DNA from: Gliomastix tumulicola
Lineage: Eukaryota > Ascomycota > Sordariomycetes > Hypocreales > Bionectriaceae
DNA: 64,000 nt
Direction: 5' to 3'
NCBI GenBank assembly: GCA_001599755.1
Contig: BCHX01000002.1
Location: 2,232,001 to 2,296,000, forward strand
A program made the position numbers and the translations under genes. Of this stretch, positions 43,157-54,512 are shown piece by piece. The first letter of the stretch is position 1. Each line of letters begins with the position of its first letter. The notes beneath the pieces are model-generated. The model did no database searches. It saw nothing but the letters and a program-made list of their open reading frames with translations, and was not told where the DNA came from.

Positions 43157-46100
43157 GAAGGCTATTAAACTGGCGGCACACCTTGCGCCCTCGCACATCC
43201 GTGGTCGCCACAGAAGGGCAAGGAGCCAGCTGCTATCAGGGCACAGACATGGCTCGCTAATGGCGGGAGGAAGCAATCACGCATGCATTTGCAATGAGAT
43301 TGATGACACTGGTTCTGTTTGACCGTTGGATGCTGGCGCTTGATGGGGTGGTCATACTTTCATGAGGCGGTGCTTGGTGCTCGGAGAACAAGACCAGGGT
43401 GCGGCTGAAGTCATATCTGCATAGTCGCGCCGAATAATTCATGAGATACAACCTCGGTTTCACTTGCTGCGGCTTCTCCTTGCCATCTCACCATGATCTC
43501 ATTCTCTGGGGAGGCGGCTTTGGCGGATGACATGGCCTTTGCCACCGCTGTCTTCCCATCTTATGGCCTGCTGACGACAGACTGGACGTTGTGCTACGTC
43601 CGACGCCTTGCAGACACGGATGATCTCGATCTGCAGCCACGGCCAGCATGTCTCGGTGTCCAGGCACCGTTCCTGAGACACGCTTATGGGTACATTAATA
43701 TACATGGCCACCTATTTCCATGTGAAGGGTGCACGAATGTGACGGATACGACTGGAAGAAGCAGGGGCTGCAGCAACGTCTTGGCCTCCGGTTTCTACGG
43801 TGTGCAGGACCCGACGATCGAGCTGCTGACCAGGCTCATACTTGTGCGTCCGTATACTTTGCTTTCCAGTCCATAGCTGATCATGTGGTTCATGGCTCGG
43901 CTGTCTCTGGAGAGAGAGAGAGAGAGCATAAGCATCGGATCACCTCTTTCGATATTTCGGAGCTGGCAATGCCATAGAACCGGAGATGCGAGCGTGTCAC
44001 GAGCCTCCTTCTCTGCTTCTTCTCCCCCTCCCGCCCGATCTATCCCTCCGCCCTCCCTCGACAATTGATTATCCCCAGACACACCCGCTCGGGGGTTGCG
44101 AACTGGCGTGTCACCCGCTTGGCATCTTATTGGCCGATCAATCTACTATGTACCTGCACCTTTCGGCTAGCTCTCTGCAACCTTTTCCCTTTTGGAGCAG
44201 GTTGGGGGTGAGACATTGGCTTCGCAACCCTGCCCATCCACACCCCAAGTGTGTATGGCCGTTTTTAGAGAGGGATATATATATGTATGTATGCTCGTAC
44301 GGTCGTGTATGCGTGGTCGTACGAGTTGTCCAAAGGATGAGGGAAGTGAGGGCAGGACGGAGGTTTAGTCATGCTTGTCTTACCTGTACCAAAGGCCAAT
44401 CAGTACTGAGGGAAAACGGTGCCCAGGATCCTGGGTCACATATTCACTGCAGCCACAGGAGGCCCATCGGCCCAGCCAGGGTGGCTGCTCGGATCGGCAA
44501 AAGTCGGCCCTCCCACTGCAAAGGTAAGAAAAGTAATATGGAAGTCCGGCCTCCGGGATGGATGGACTGGAAATCTGGAGAGAGGGGTTTGAACCGGCCC
44601 AGAGCTGGGAAAAAAGAAGGACCCCTCCCCGCTTTCATGATGGGCTCGAACGGCGAGACTCGGGCCGTTGGGATTGGAGAAGAGAGGTGGTGCTTCCCAG
44701 TGAGAGGATATGAATTGTATGTACCGGTGACCTTGGGCCGACTACGGGGTGGTGTGTTGGGTGTGTGGTCGACATTCAGCGTGCCTGGTCTTGCGACTAT
44801 TCGTCCGACTAGCCAGAGTTCGGTCGGATCTAGCAAACCATAAGCACGACTAAGCTCGCCATCGAAAATCTGGGGTCTCTCGAGCCTTACGGGATTGCAG
44901 TTCTTCATCGTCATCAGCCCAAGAGCTTGAATCTCATCACGGTAGTAGCAGTCAACAACTGAGCTCTCGGGGTATCAGCAGCCGTTCCCAGCCGAACGAT
45001 GTATTATGCCGCTCTGACAGCCAGGCAGGAGACCACTCAGCAGGAGACCCGGAACAGCGGCATGGGCGAGGGAGGTGCAATCACAGCAGCTCCGTTCGCG
45101 AACTGGCTAAAATGAACTGTGGCTTGACACCAAGGCCTTGGCCCAGAAGCGGGGTGGGAAAGTCGAATTCGAATTGACGAGTTGAATGAAAATGGTGATA
45201 TGAAATACTCAATCCAGCAGTTCAATAGCTCACTCTCTTCCCGGAGGAGGCTAGCCGGTTCTGCATCTAGGCTGGAGAGGGGAGGGATCCGCTTCGCGAA
45301 GAACCAGGTTTCTTGACTCGAGCAGAGCCAGAGCCCATCTCGGTTGTCGCGCGAAAAGCTACCCAGGAAGGGTATGACAGGCGGGCAAGGGGAGTCATGC
45401 CCGTCGTTTCTTCTTCCCAATTTTCCCCGAGCCAGCCAGCCAGCGCATGTCCAGAATTCCAGGATCAGGGGGGACTGCGATGTTTGAGAGGACGGAACAG
45501 CGCAGCTACGTCGTACCTACATGACCGAGGGGACAGCCAGCGTATCACCTCTCACGTATTTTTCCCCCCTTCCTTTCAGCTGGTCCCGAGTTCGCCCACT
45601 CCGTGCTTGCTGTTTTGGAACAAGGGCCATAGGTGTGGCGGAGGGTGTGCCTGTGTGATGCTCGGGGGTGTGGCGATGACCTGCATGCAGCACTGGCGGG
45701 CTTTCCAGCTTCCACCTCGAGTCGCTTCCTGGGCTGTTAGTGGCAAGCCTAGGCCTGCTGGCCTGGCGGAAAGGGTCCCCCCAACCCCGCGGATGTTTTT
45801 CTTCCTGGTCCTCAGGCGTGCCTTGGCCCTCGCTTGAGCAAGAGAGATCGGGTATTCTGTCCTGGCTGGTGGACGTGCCTGCATTGCATTCAATCAATCG
45901 GCAGAGACAGGCGAGCAGAACATGTCGGAAATCGTCAATGGCTGCGTTGTGCTGGCGACACAGCCAACTGCAGAAATACGTCAGAGAAGCACAAGCCGGG
46001 CTTCCGATCCAATCGTCCAGGCCGTGCATGGGTGCCTCCCAATAGTCCTGGCGGTGGCTGGCCTGAAGCGAGAAAAGACGACCCTGGGGGGCCCTTGTCT

Positions 46101-49100
46101 CACTGCCCTCTCACGCGACCACCCTGCTGAGGATTCGCCCAGTGCCGGCCTGTCAAATGTGCAAACTTCCCCCAGAGAGCAATAGCTCCCGTTTGGACAA
46201 AACCAACCATGTCAAAACGTTGTTGGCCGTTTTTGCATGATGATGTGCACAAGGTTATTTAATTTTTTTAAAATAGCATTTTGGCCCCCAAGGGGGCTGT
46301 CACTCGCCACGTACAGAGCTCGCAACAGGGCACTTTTTTTTTTTCTCTCCTGACATACGGAGTACATAACTGGGGATGACCGCTGTCGAGCGAGTCGGGA
46401 TGCGTGGAAAGTCGAGTGTACATCGAGATGGGACGAGACATGCAGCGAGTGGCCAGCCCGTCGCAGGCTCCAAATCTGGTACTTGTGTCTGTGTGTGTCT
46501 GTGTGTGCCTGTGCCTCTCCCTGTGCGTGTGTGTGATCAGATGGGGGAAATCTCACTCACACCGGCACCACACACACTCCAGCTCGACCAACCCGAGCTG
46601 CCGTTTCCTCTGACTGGCTGCGGTGAGATGAGACGGGAGTTCCGAAACACGTGGTGAGGCAATCTAGGAGGATGGATGACTGCAGCCGCAACGGCGAGCA
46701 GGCGGCAGAGGAGTAATAATGGACGGCTGTTATTACTGCATTTATTGGCCGGAGCATGTATAATTGCATGCGGAATTGCATGATGCAGCAGCGCTCCCTT
46801 TTGCGCGCTGGCGTTGGCCACTTTCCCTCTGCTGTCAGTTCCTGCAACCATGCGAGCTCCTGGGACCTTGGCAGTCAGAGTGTGGCACATTTCATTTGCT
46901 GAGATTTTGGCTCTTTTCGATCTCTCTCATCCAGGGTCGTTTGCATCGTTTGGTATTCAGGGTTTCCTCGACAAATACCGTCAAATCGGGACTTGGTGCT
47001 GATGGTCAGAAATAACCACGAACCCACCCCCCTCGTCTCTTTGCCGCTTCGATACGAGTCGAGACATGCGATCGTCTTCAAGCTGGCCTCGTAGCAGTCA
47101 GTACCTCCTCTGTACCTACCTCGGGACTCTGTCCAGAGAAGCGACCCTGGGTCCCGCTAATGCGTCCATGACCCTCTGCTGGAGCCCTTATGCTGGTGAT
47201 AGACGCATGCCGCTGGAGGTTGATAACTAATCAGTCCGAACCCGTTCCCGGCGGAGAGGGTCAGTGGCTGCTTGGTAATCCAGGACCGGACCACAAAGAA
47301 TCACGATGGCAGCATCGTACAAAATGGCATGTCAACTGTAACATGCACCTTTCGTCCGTACGTGCGCAGGAGAGACCCTGGCTGTGTCTGCTCCATAACT
47401 ATGCCTATACCGGGCATGTATGCCTCGTCTCCCGTTCCGACCGGCGAACCTGCATCCCAAGGCACTATATGTGTCCGTGAGTCTGTGCATCTGCTGGCGG
47501 GGAGGGAAGGCGGGAGGGGAGGTTTCCCAAAAGACCGCCCAGAGCGAGCGTTGCATCCGCACAGGTAGAAACGTTGTCGACATGCAGGTGCATACATACC
47601 TACATCCGTACATCCATAATATACCACCTCCTTCACATACGGACACACCACGGGGGGGAGGCAGAGACGCATGTTCGCTCACAGTCGCTCCGGGTCGGCC
47701 TTGTGCGGCGTTCCAGGCACCATGATCGTCGTATTGGCACGTTTCACAGGCAGGTGCAGGATGATCCCGCCGACGGGAGTGTGTGGATAAAAGGGAACGT
47801 GGACGACGGCCTCTGCGCTTCGCGAGAGTTGCAGAGGAAGATCGGCCCAATGCTTGGGCAGTCTAGCTAGCACTGCAACGTGGATTGGCCTAGTGCCAGC
47901 TTTGGGCTTTCCTGTTCCTGGTTTTTTTGTGCACGAAAGAAACACACACTGCGTGCGTCCGTCCCTTCTGAGAAGGCCTGGGTACGGGAGGGTTGCTGAC
48001 ACGGGCAGAGGGCCCAGGACAAGGAGGAATCGGTGCGCCGGAACGCATACGCCACCACACCTGAACCTGCCAAGACCCGAGGACATCAGGAGCACCAGCG
48101 TGGACTCGTATATACGACTGCGCCGCAGCCTGGTACCTAAATAATGACGATACCTTACTACGTAGGCCTGGCATCGCACTGTCCGCGTGTCCTATGTATG
48201 GCAATGTTTATCTTGAGCATTTGGGGGGGGCATTGACAGATTCACGCACATTTTTGCTGATGGGACTTGCTCACACTGATCATGTGGATAAAACAGAAGC
48301 GGTAGAGCAGAGCGGTCTATTCTAGAACCTCGAACATTCGCTTCAAACATCGAATTGTCAGCGTAGACTCGGAGCGGAGCACGAAGGGGAGGGAGGGCGT
48401 GTCAGAAACAAGACCCGGACAAGGTTGTATGGACAAGGGGGGGCGGTTTTGGCAGCGAGTTTCTTCTGATCCGTCACTTGGACGGGGTGACGGGCTTGGT
48501 CTGCCAGCTGCCCCTCGGGTCTACGTCAACCAGCCAGAGAGGGGACAGTCGGGCTCTGGCGGGCGAGTCGGATCTTGAGGCATCCCGTCCTTTGCAGTCG
48601 ATCACGGAGATGTGCATGTTGGCTGGCCATGCGCTACGCTCGGAGGGATGGGTTTGCCTGGAAAAAGACGATCCACAAACTGGCGATTCTCGAGGATGAC
48701 GGCGGGAATCACAGACATCACCATCATCATCATGATCATCATCGTCATCTTGGCAGAATTTTCGAAAATACCGCTTGTCCCCTTCCCCGACCTACCCTCT
48801 TCCCATGTGTTCGAGAGCGGAGGTCCGAGATTTTTTAGCCTGCGGACCTCGTCGTCTGTTGTGATCGATCGAGGTGCATACCAGGTGTTCTGCTGGGCGA
48901 GATAATAAGGACTTCCGTGAGCAAGAAGCGATAGGATAGGATTCCTTCAGAGACGGGGAGTGCTCGTCTGTCGGCGAATGACGCTGCTCCTGGCTCGGCA
49001 TGTGCCTTAGGTAAGTGCGTAATGGCTGTTCAGTCATACGGCAAGCCATGATGGTGCTGTTGGGTAAGTAAGTAGGTAGGTCGTTTCGTTCACGTCGGCG

Positions 49101-51463
49101 CCCCCTTTTGCAGGCTGTCAAAAGTTTCAACTGGTCGTGTTTTGTCTCAGCATTGACCCGTCCTTGTTCAGCAGAGCAGAGCACACCCCTCCAATCACCC
49201 GGCCTTTCCTGCGAAACTGAACATGAAAGGACAGGGCTTCCCCCCCCCTCGGGATGAGCATCTGCGACAAGGATGTAGAAACATGTCCTGGCGACAGCGG
49301 CTGCTGATGGCCCGTTGATCGCCGAGGGCGGCGGACAATGGCAGAGCAGATGGGCAGAGCGCAATCGTACGAAAGAAAAGGACAAGCCGCCACTTGCGAT
49401 GCAGGCCCGGTTGCATAGCACCATGCTCTCGCCGTGCCCGATGCAGCAACTGCGCAAGACAGGTCAGGTACTTTTCGGTGCTAGCAGTTGCATGTGGCCC
49501 GCGGGTGCTTCCCTTGTGAGTCTCGTGGCGTGGGCCGCCTGCTGCAATGTCACCAAAATCCAACACAATGGCTGCATGAGGGTAGAGTAATATGGGAATG
49601 ACTGGTCCGGATGGGACTCTGCGCCCATCCGCCCATCAGGCGATGTGACGGATGAGTCGTGGGCGTGCCTTGGTTAGTAGTAGTACTTACTATGTAGCGG
49701 TGACGGCTTTCCGCTGCTCATTGGGCGGTGCAAGGCATTGCTCGAATCGATTTGTCGACGATTTCCCTTTGACTTCAAGCCGCAACTCGCTGGCGGAGGC
49801 CCATTCCCGCCCTGTGCTGGACTGCAGCGAGTGAGTGCACTGGCATCGTCACCCCACCAGAAGACAGATCCATGGATGAGCCCACCTCTCACCTGTCTCG
49901 CCTGTCTCGCCCGCCCTGCCACAGCACCAACTGCCCACTAATTGCCCACTAACAGCGCCTGGACAGCACTAACCCGACAGCTGGCCCCCAGCAACCGACC
50001 AGCGGACCCAGTGCAGAACGGCCCTGGACCTGAGCACTGGGCACAGCCAGAGGAGCCCAGGCCATCCCGTCCAATCTCACGAGCTCTGCCCTGCGCAGGG
50101 CGCGGCCAGGTCGGTGACGAGCTGACGAGTAATGCTGGCTGCCCTGTTTCACCGACTCTGGCTCATGACCGCTGCCTCGCCCTGCCTGCTGCCTTGGCCG
50201 TTGCTGGTGCTGTGCTACGGGCTGCGGCCCTCGCCTTACCGTCCATTACTAACGGGCTCGTCAACAAGCATCGAGAGCCAGCGCTCGCAGCCATGGAGGT
50301 CTAATGGAGGTGGTGCCTGGGCTGTTTTTGCTACGCGCACGCCCCCTGCGGCCCGTCTGATGCTCCATTTGCTCCCTCTTCGCCCAGAGACGAGAGCTCC
50401 TCAGGTCGTCCCTCCCCCCAACCAAGAGGAAACCTAACCTTGGGCCCNCCCCNCCCTTGTCACCCGCCTGCACAATAGTGCTGTAAGTGTACCTGTAGAC
50501 TTGCCTGTAGCTTGCCCAGCCGAGCCCCGGCCCAGCCAGACCCAGAATGTACCGCATGTACCATGTACACTGCATGTCACTGCATGTGGTACGTCGTACG
50601 TCTGGTCCGTCTGCGTTCCCGATTCCTCTCCTCCCATCCTCACTCTTCCGCCATTCCATCATCCTCGACTCTTCCCTCGTTGTGCTCTTTCCTGACGATA
50701 CCCCCAACTTTTGGCTACTGTTCTCGCTTTTTGGCCTACGGGAACTGCTATTGAATAATATTGTTCCCCCATTGTCGAGTCTGTTCTGCAAGCAGAAGAG
50801 TGGCTGGCTGCCGTGTTCTGCCCTAGCACTTCCGCTATTGTCCCCAACCCCCGAAGAGAGACGACAAAACGACCCGCCCCCGGCTACCATTGTTCCCTCG
50901 ACCGCTCCCGCTGCCATCTCGCGTTGTTGATCTTGGGGTGACATCTCAGCTCGAAGCTTAATCATTGTCGAAAAAAAGACGGAGAGGGCCCAGGGCAGTG
51001 CGTGAATAGTTCCCTGTCAGGCAGCCCGGCACCCTGCTGGGCTGGAGCCCATTCACTCACCCGCCCGTCAGATCGGGGGGTTTGACCAGCCGACGACGAA
51101 CACTGCACGTTCACCCGGGGAACAGCTTGCTTGAAGGAGGAGCGGGCTGGACAATGTGTCGACGAGGACCTGGCTGAACTTCATATTACGACCTGATCGT
51201 ACTTCCCTTATTGAAACCCACGACTATTCGACTCTTTCCGACGTTTCGACGCAACACGACGACTCTACTCGACACCCTGTCACGACTTCTACGACACCGA
51301 TAAACGATACCCTGTGCTCTCGACATCTACACTCGCCATCACGAACAAATCCTCGACTTGTACCAGTGACTGTATCATACAGACGAGACATACCTCCTAC
51401 ACAGACACATATACAACTATATATAAACATCAGGAGCCGCCCCGGGACACGGAGAAGACCAAC
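43157..51463. other. 8.3-kb stretch without a recognisable gene
   Basis: Both strands carry only scattered short or compositionally biased frames with no domain. Seen: a TG-rich microsatellite (about 46485-46535), an AT-rich patch (about 46255-46280), CATCAT repeats (about 48717-48745), two single ambiguous bases (50448 and 50453) in a C run, and a TATATATAAAC word near 51417, 45 bp upstream of the ELL start. It includes the ell promoter and perhaps a long leader or non-coding RNAs. It is not AT-rich as RIP-mutated repeats would be. Confidence 0.5.
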
Positions 51464-53858
51464 ATGAACTCCCTCAAGATCCCCGACAATGGGCTCACGC
51501 TCAAGGGTTCGGCCGGCGACATCGGGCCCCTGCCTCCGCAGGCATTTGCCATCTCCCTCAACGACAGCGTCATCGAGGGCATGATCAAGTGTGTGCAGGA
51601 TGGCGGAGACATTCAATTGGCTCTGGGAGCGAAGCCGGTAAGTTTGCGGATATTTACAAGCACCCCTGGCTGTCCACGGCTGTTGTGCTCTGGGGGGTGG
51701 GCGCCCATCATGCAGGTTGCCGTCTACTTCTCAACATCACCTCACCCTCTCCTGTGGGGGCTCTGGGAAGAGGGATTAGGCGACGTACTGGGTTGGCCAG
51801 CCACCGGGCCACAGAGTAAAGTGGACGTCAAGTGACAGCGAAGTGAAGCCACGGACGGGTAGCTGCACGCACGAATTTTACCTTTCTTTTTGTAACGGTT
51901 GAACAAGAAAAAAAGATGTTAACTCTTCCTCTTTTCTCTCCGCAGACTTTCCACTACGGCAACAAGTCGCATCGCATCGCCCGACCTCCCGACGAACACC
52001 CTTACGATCTGTACATTACCAAGCCATTCGAGTCTACCCGCGAAGCATACCAGCTACCACTCACGATGGGCATCTTTAACAAGCCAAACAAGTTTCTGGC
52101 CTCGGCGAAAGCTTCGGCCAAGGTGCGCGTCGAGAAGCTGAAGCCGTCCGCGAGGGAGCCGGCAGAGAAGACGCCTGCTACGCAATCAAGCGGCGCCTCC
52201 AACTCGCCCAATCTGGACTCGGATATCGAAGCACTGCAGAACGGCCTCAAGCGTCACGATGAGGCCAAGGGAAGGTAAGAAAGCCCGGAACATTGCCCGA
52301 CAAAGCATGTTTTCTTGGCAAGATTTGGAGTTAACATTTGCCGCGCAGATCTGTCATTGTCGCCGGTATCCCGAACACGAAGAAGAGCGCCAAAAAGGCC
52401 AAGCCAAGCTTTTTCAGCAGCTCCAACGGAAGCGGTAGCAGAGGCTTGTCTACCTCGCCCGCTCTTAAGCCCATCGGATCACCATCCCCCAACATGTCGG
52501 CTGCAGACCAATCCATGGAGCGCGCCAAGAAGGACAGGAGGATGATTGTTCACGAACTGGCCGTGTGCGACCGCAGCTTCGAGTATCTCAGGGACAAATG
52601 GAACGGACCCGAGGAAGACTTCCAGGCAATTCTCAAGAAGGTCGCTAATGTCGATGCTTCCGCCAAGAAGTGGGTTATGACCAAGACTTACTGGAAGGAG
52701 CTGGACCCCTACATGTACGACTATACCGACGACGAGAGACAGCAAGCCATCGACAACGCGATTCGGCAGTACGACAAGCAGAGGCTATCGCCCTCGGAGC
52801 CCCAGTGGCAGAAGCTGCTCCCTAAGAAGGAGCGCGGTCAGGGCAAGTGTCTCAGCCGGCTGCAGGATAAGCTTGCCAAAGGAGCTGCAGCTGCGCCGAC
52901 GGTCAAGGTGCACAAGGCGGACGACAGCTCGTCTTCCAGAGACGACGCAGACACCAACAGTGACAAGGCCAGGAGCGGAGGAGAGCCTATGTCACGATCT
53001 ACCTCTAACCCTCTCTCGAAGCCGAAGCTCAGTGCAAAGGAGGCACAGGCCAAGAGGCTGCTGGGCAACTCCAAGTCAAAGGCTTCGACACCTACCCCAT
53101 CATCACAAAAGGTGTCACCCACCAAGCCCAAGACTACCGCGCCCACGCCCAAGGTGAACGGAAAGCCCGCTCTGTCGCAGGAGTATGTCTACGATTCAGA
53201 CTCTTCAGACGAGCATCAGGCTGCCCAGCCCAAGGCCAAGCCTGCGCCCGAGGTGAAGGCTAAGCCCAAGCCTAAGCAGACTCCAAAGCCAGTCGCACGG
53301 CCTGCCGAGAAGACGATTGAGAAATCCATCACGGCCAAGCCCCGACCTATCCCGCAGTCCCTGCCCAAGGTGGCGGCCAAGCGACCGCGTGAGAACGATG
53401 ACTCGAGCTCGAGCTCCGAAACGCCCCTCTCGAAGCGCATCAAGGCCAAGGCACCGCAGTCGACAATGAGTTCGCAGCTCAAGGCCCGGGAACCCCCGAA
53501 GGCGACCAAGTCGACATCACCGGCCAAGTCGTCGCCGCTCGCCTCCTCATCACCGACCAACGCGTCGGACCTCTCCGAGGATGAGCGACCCATGCCTTCT
53601 CGACCTCCGGTCGCCAAGAAGCGCAAGGCTGACGATGCCCCTGCAGGCCCCGCCTCCAAGCGACACATTGTGTCGCCCGAGGTGGTCAGCCAGGCGCACC
53701 GGTTCCGGGCGTACTACTCGCAGTACGAGGCGCTGCACCACGAGATCGCGGCCTTGGACAACCCACCCCGGGATAAGCTTGCCGATCTGACCAGCATGCG
53801 CGAGAAGCTGCAGTCGATGAAGGCTGCGATCTACGAGGCACATGGATCACGCGGCTGA
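51464..53858 (+). CDS. ell1: ELL-like RNA polymerase II elongation factor
   Basis: Three exons: 51464-51637, 51946-52274 and 52349-53858, giving 670 residues. The N-terminus (LTLKGSAGDIGPLPPQAFAI, then SLNDSVIEGMIKCVQDGGD) resembles the ELL N-terminal beta domain. A helical region follows (RMIVHELAVCDRSFEYLRDK and DFQAILKKVANVDASAKKWV, ending in ELDPYMYDYTDDERQQAI), like the winged-helix part. A long Lys/Pro/Ser-rich disordered segment follows. The end (HRFRAYYSQYEALHHEIAAL, then KLADLTSMREKLQSMKAAIY) is the occludin/ELL homology coiled coil. ELL raises the RNA polymerase II elongation rate with its partner EAF. The first intron is long for this window (308 nt). The symbol follows fission yeast ell1 and is by homology. 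Confidence 0.8.
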
Positions 53859-54512
53859 GCTGAGGGGCTCATGGATTGGTGAGACGTTAGGAGGGATATT
53901 GGTTCTTGTATGATGAAAAGAAAGCAAGGCGTTTAAGGAACTAGCTAGGGACATTTGAGATTTTATGTGCTTTTATCAAAATGGACACTTTTTTCGAAGA
54001 TATAATTCTTTTGTCTGCATCATCGTACCACATCTGTGATTATCACGTTCGGTTTGTCATGAAGGCAGGAACGGTTTACGATGAGGTAAGCCCCACCGCG
54101 GTGAGATCAGCAGCCACGACTCGGTCGCTCCTTCTCCCTCTGCGAGCTCACTGATAGACGGCCTACTACTAGTAGTACTAGTAGGTATATGGATTTCTAT
54201 TGCCTAAACTTGCCTCTGTCCAGAGCGCCACGTATTTTGCACGCTTATGCAAAGCCTTGAGGCTTAGCTATGGTCCCCGGCTGCCTCATTGGACGGCGGA
54301 GTGCGTGCGATTGGCGCTGGGATGACACTTGCCCCTCCTTGTGAGGCGGCTATGTCTGCCGCAGGGCGAACCACTCAGTGTTACTGCCCAAATACGTGGT
54401 CTAGGAACAATTTGAGCCCAAAAAAATACTAGTATCCAGAGTGTATATGTCTTCCAAGATCAGATTCTTCTTCGACCATGTGCCGAGGGAATCAGTTTTT
54501 CAACAATCGGTC
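53859..54512. promoter_or_regulatory. Spacer with the HET-gene promoter
   Basis: This spacer holds the 3' flank of ell and the promoter of the HET-domain gene. A 14-bp perfect palindrome, TACTACTAGTAGTA at 54164-54177, sits in a CTA/TAG-rich patch. The bases to 54440 show no coding signal; an upstream in-frame ATG at 54447 could extend the HET protein. Confidence 0.4.
54164..54177. repeat. 14-bp palindrome upstream of the HET gene
   Basis: TACTACTAGTAGTA equals its reverse complement. It lies in a patch of overlapping ACTAGT/GTAGTA words about 340 bp upstream of the HET-gene ATG. Such CTA/TAG-rich words recur in this window, so it may be low-complexity sequence. Confidence 0.5.

Noticed and set aside
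43986..44843. A 285-codon plus-strand frame in the long gene-free stretch
   Set aside because: Composition is like translated promoter DNA, with no domain, no signal of conservation and no splice context.
46485..46535. TG/TC-rich repeats that might suggest a structured array
   Set aside because: A plain microsatellite without regular spacers; not a CRISPR array, which would not be expected in a fungus.
50261..50965. A 234-codon minus-strand frame before ell
   Set aside because: It crosses two ambiguous bases, shows no domain, and its composition looks non-coding.
51156..51467. A 103-codon frame overlapping the ell start codon as ATGA, resembling a coupled upstream ORF
   Set aside because: It begins at GTG and has no ATG in frame, so eukaryotic initiation there is not supported.
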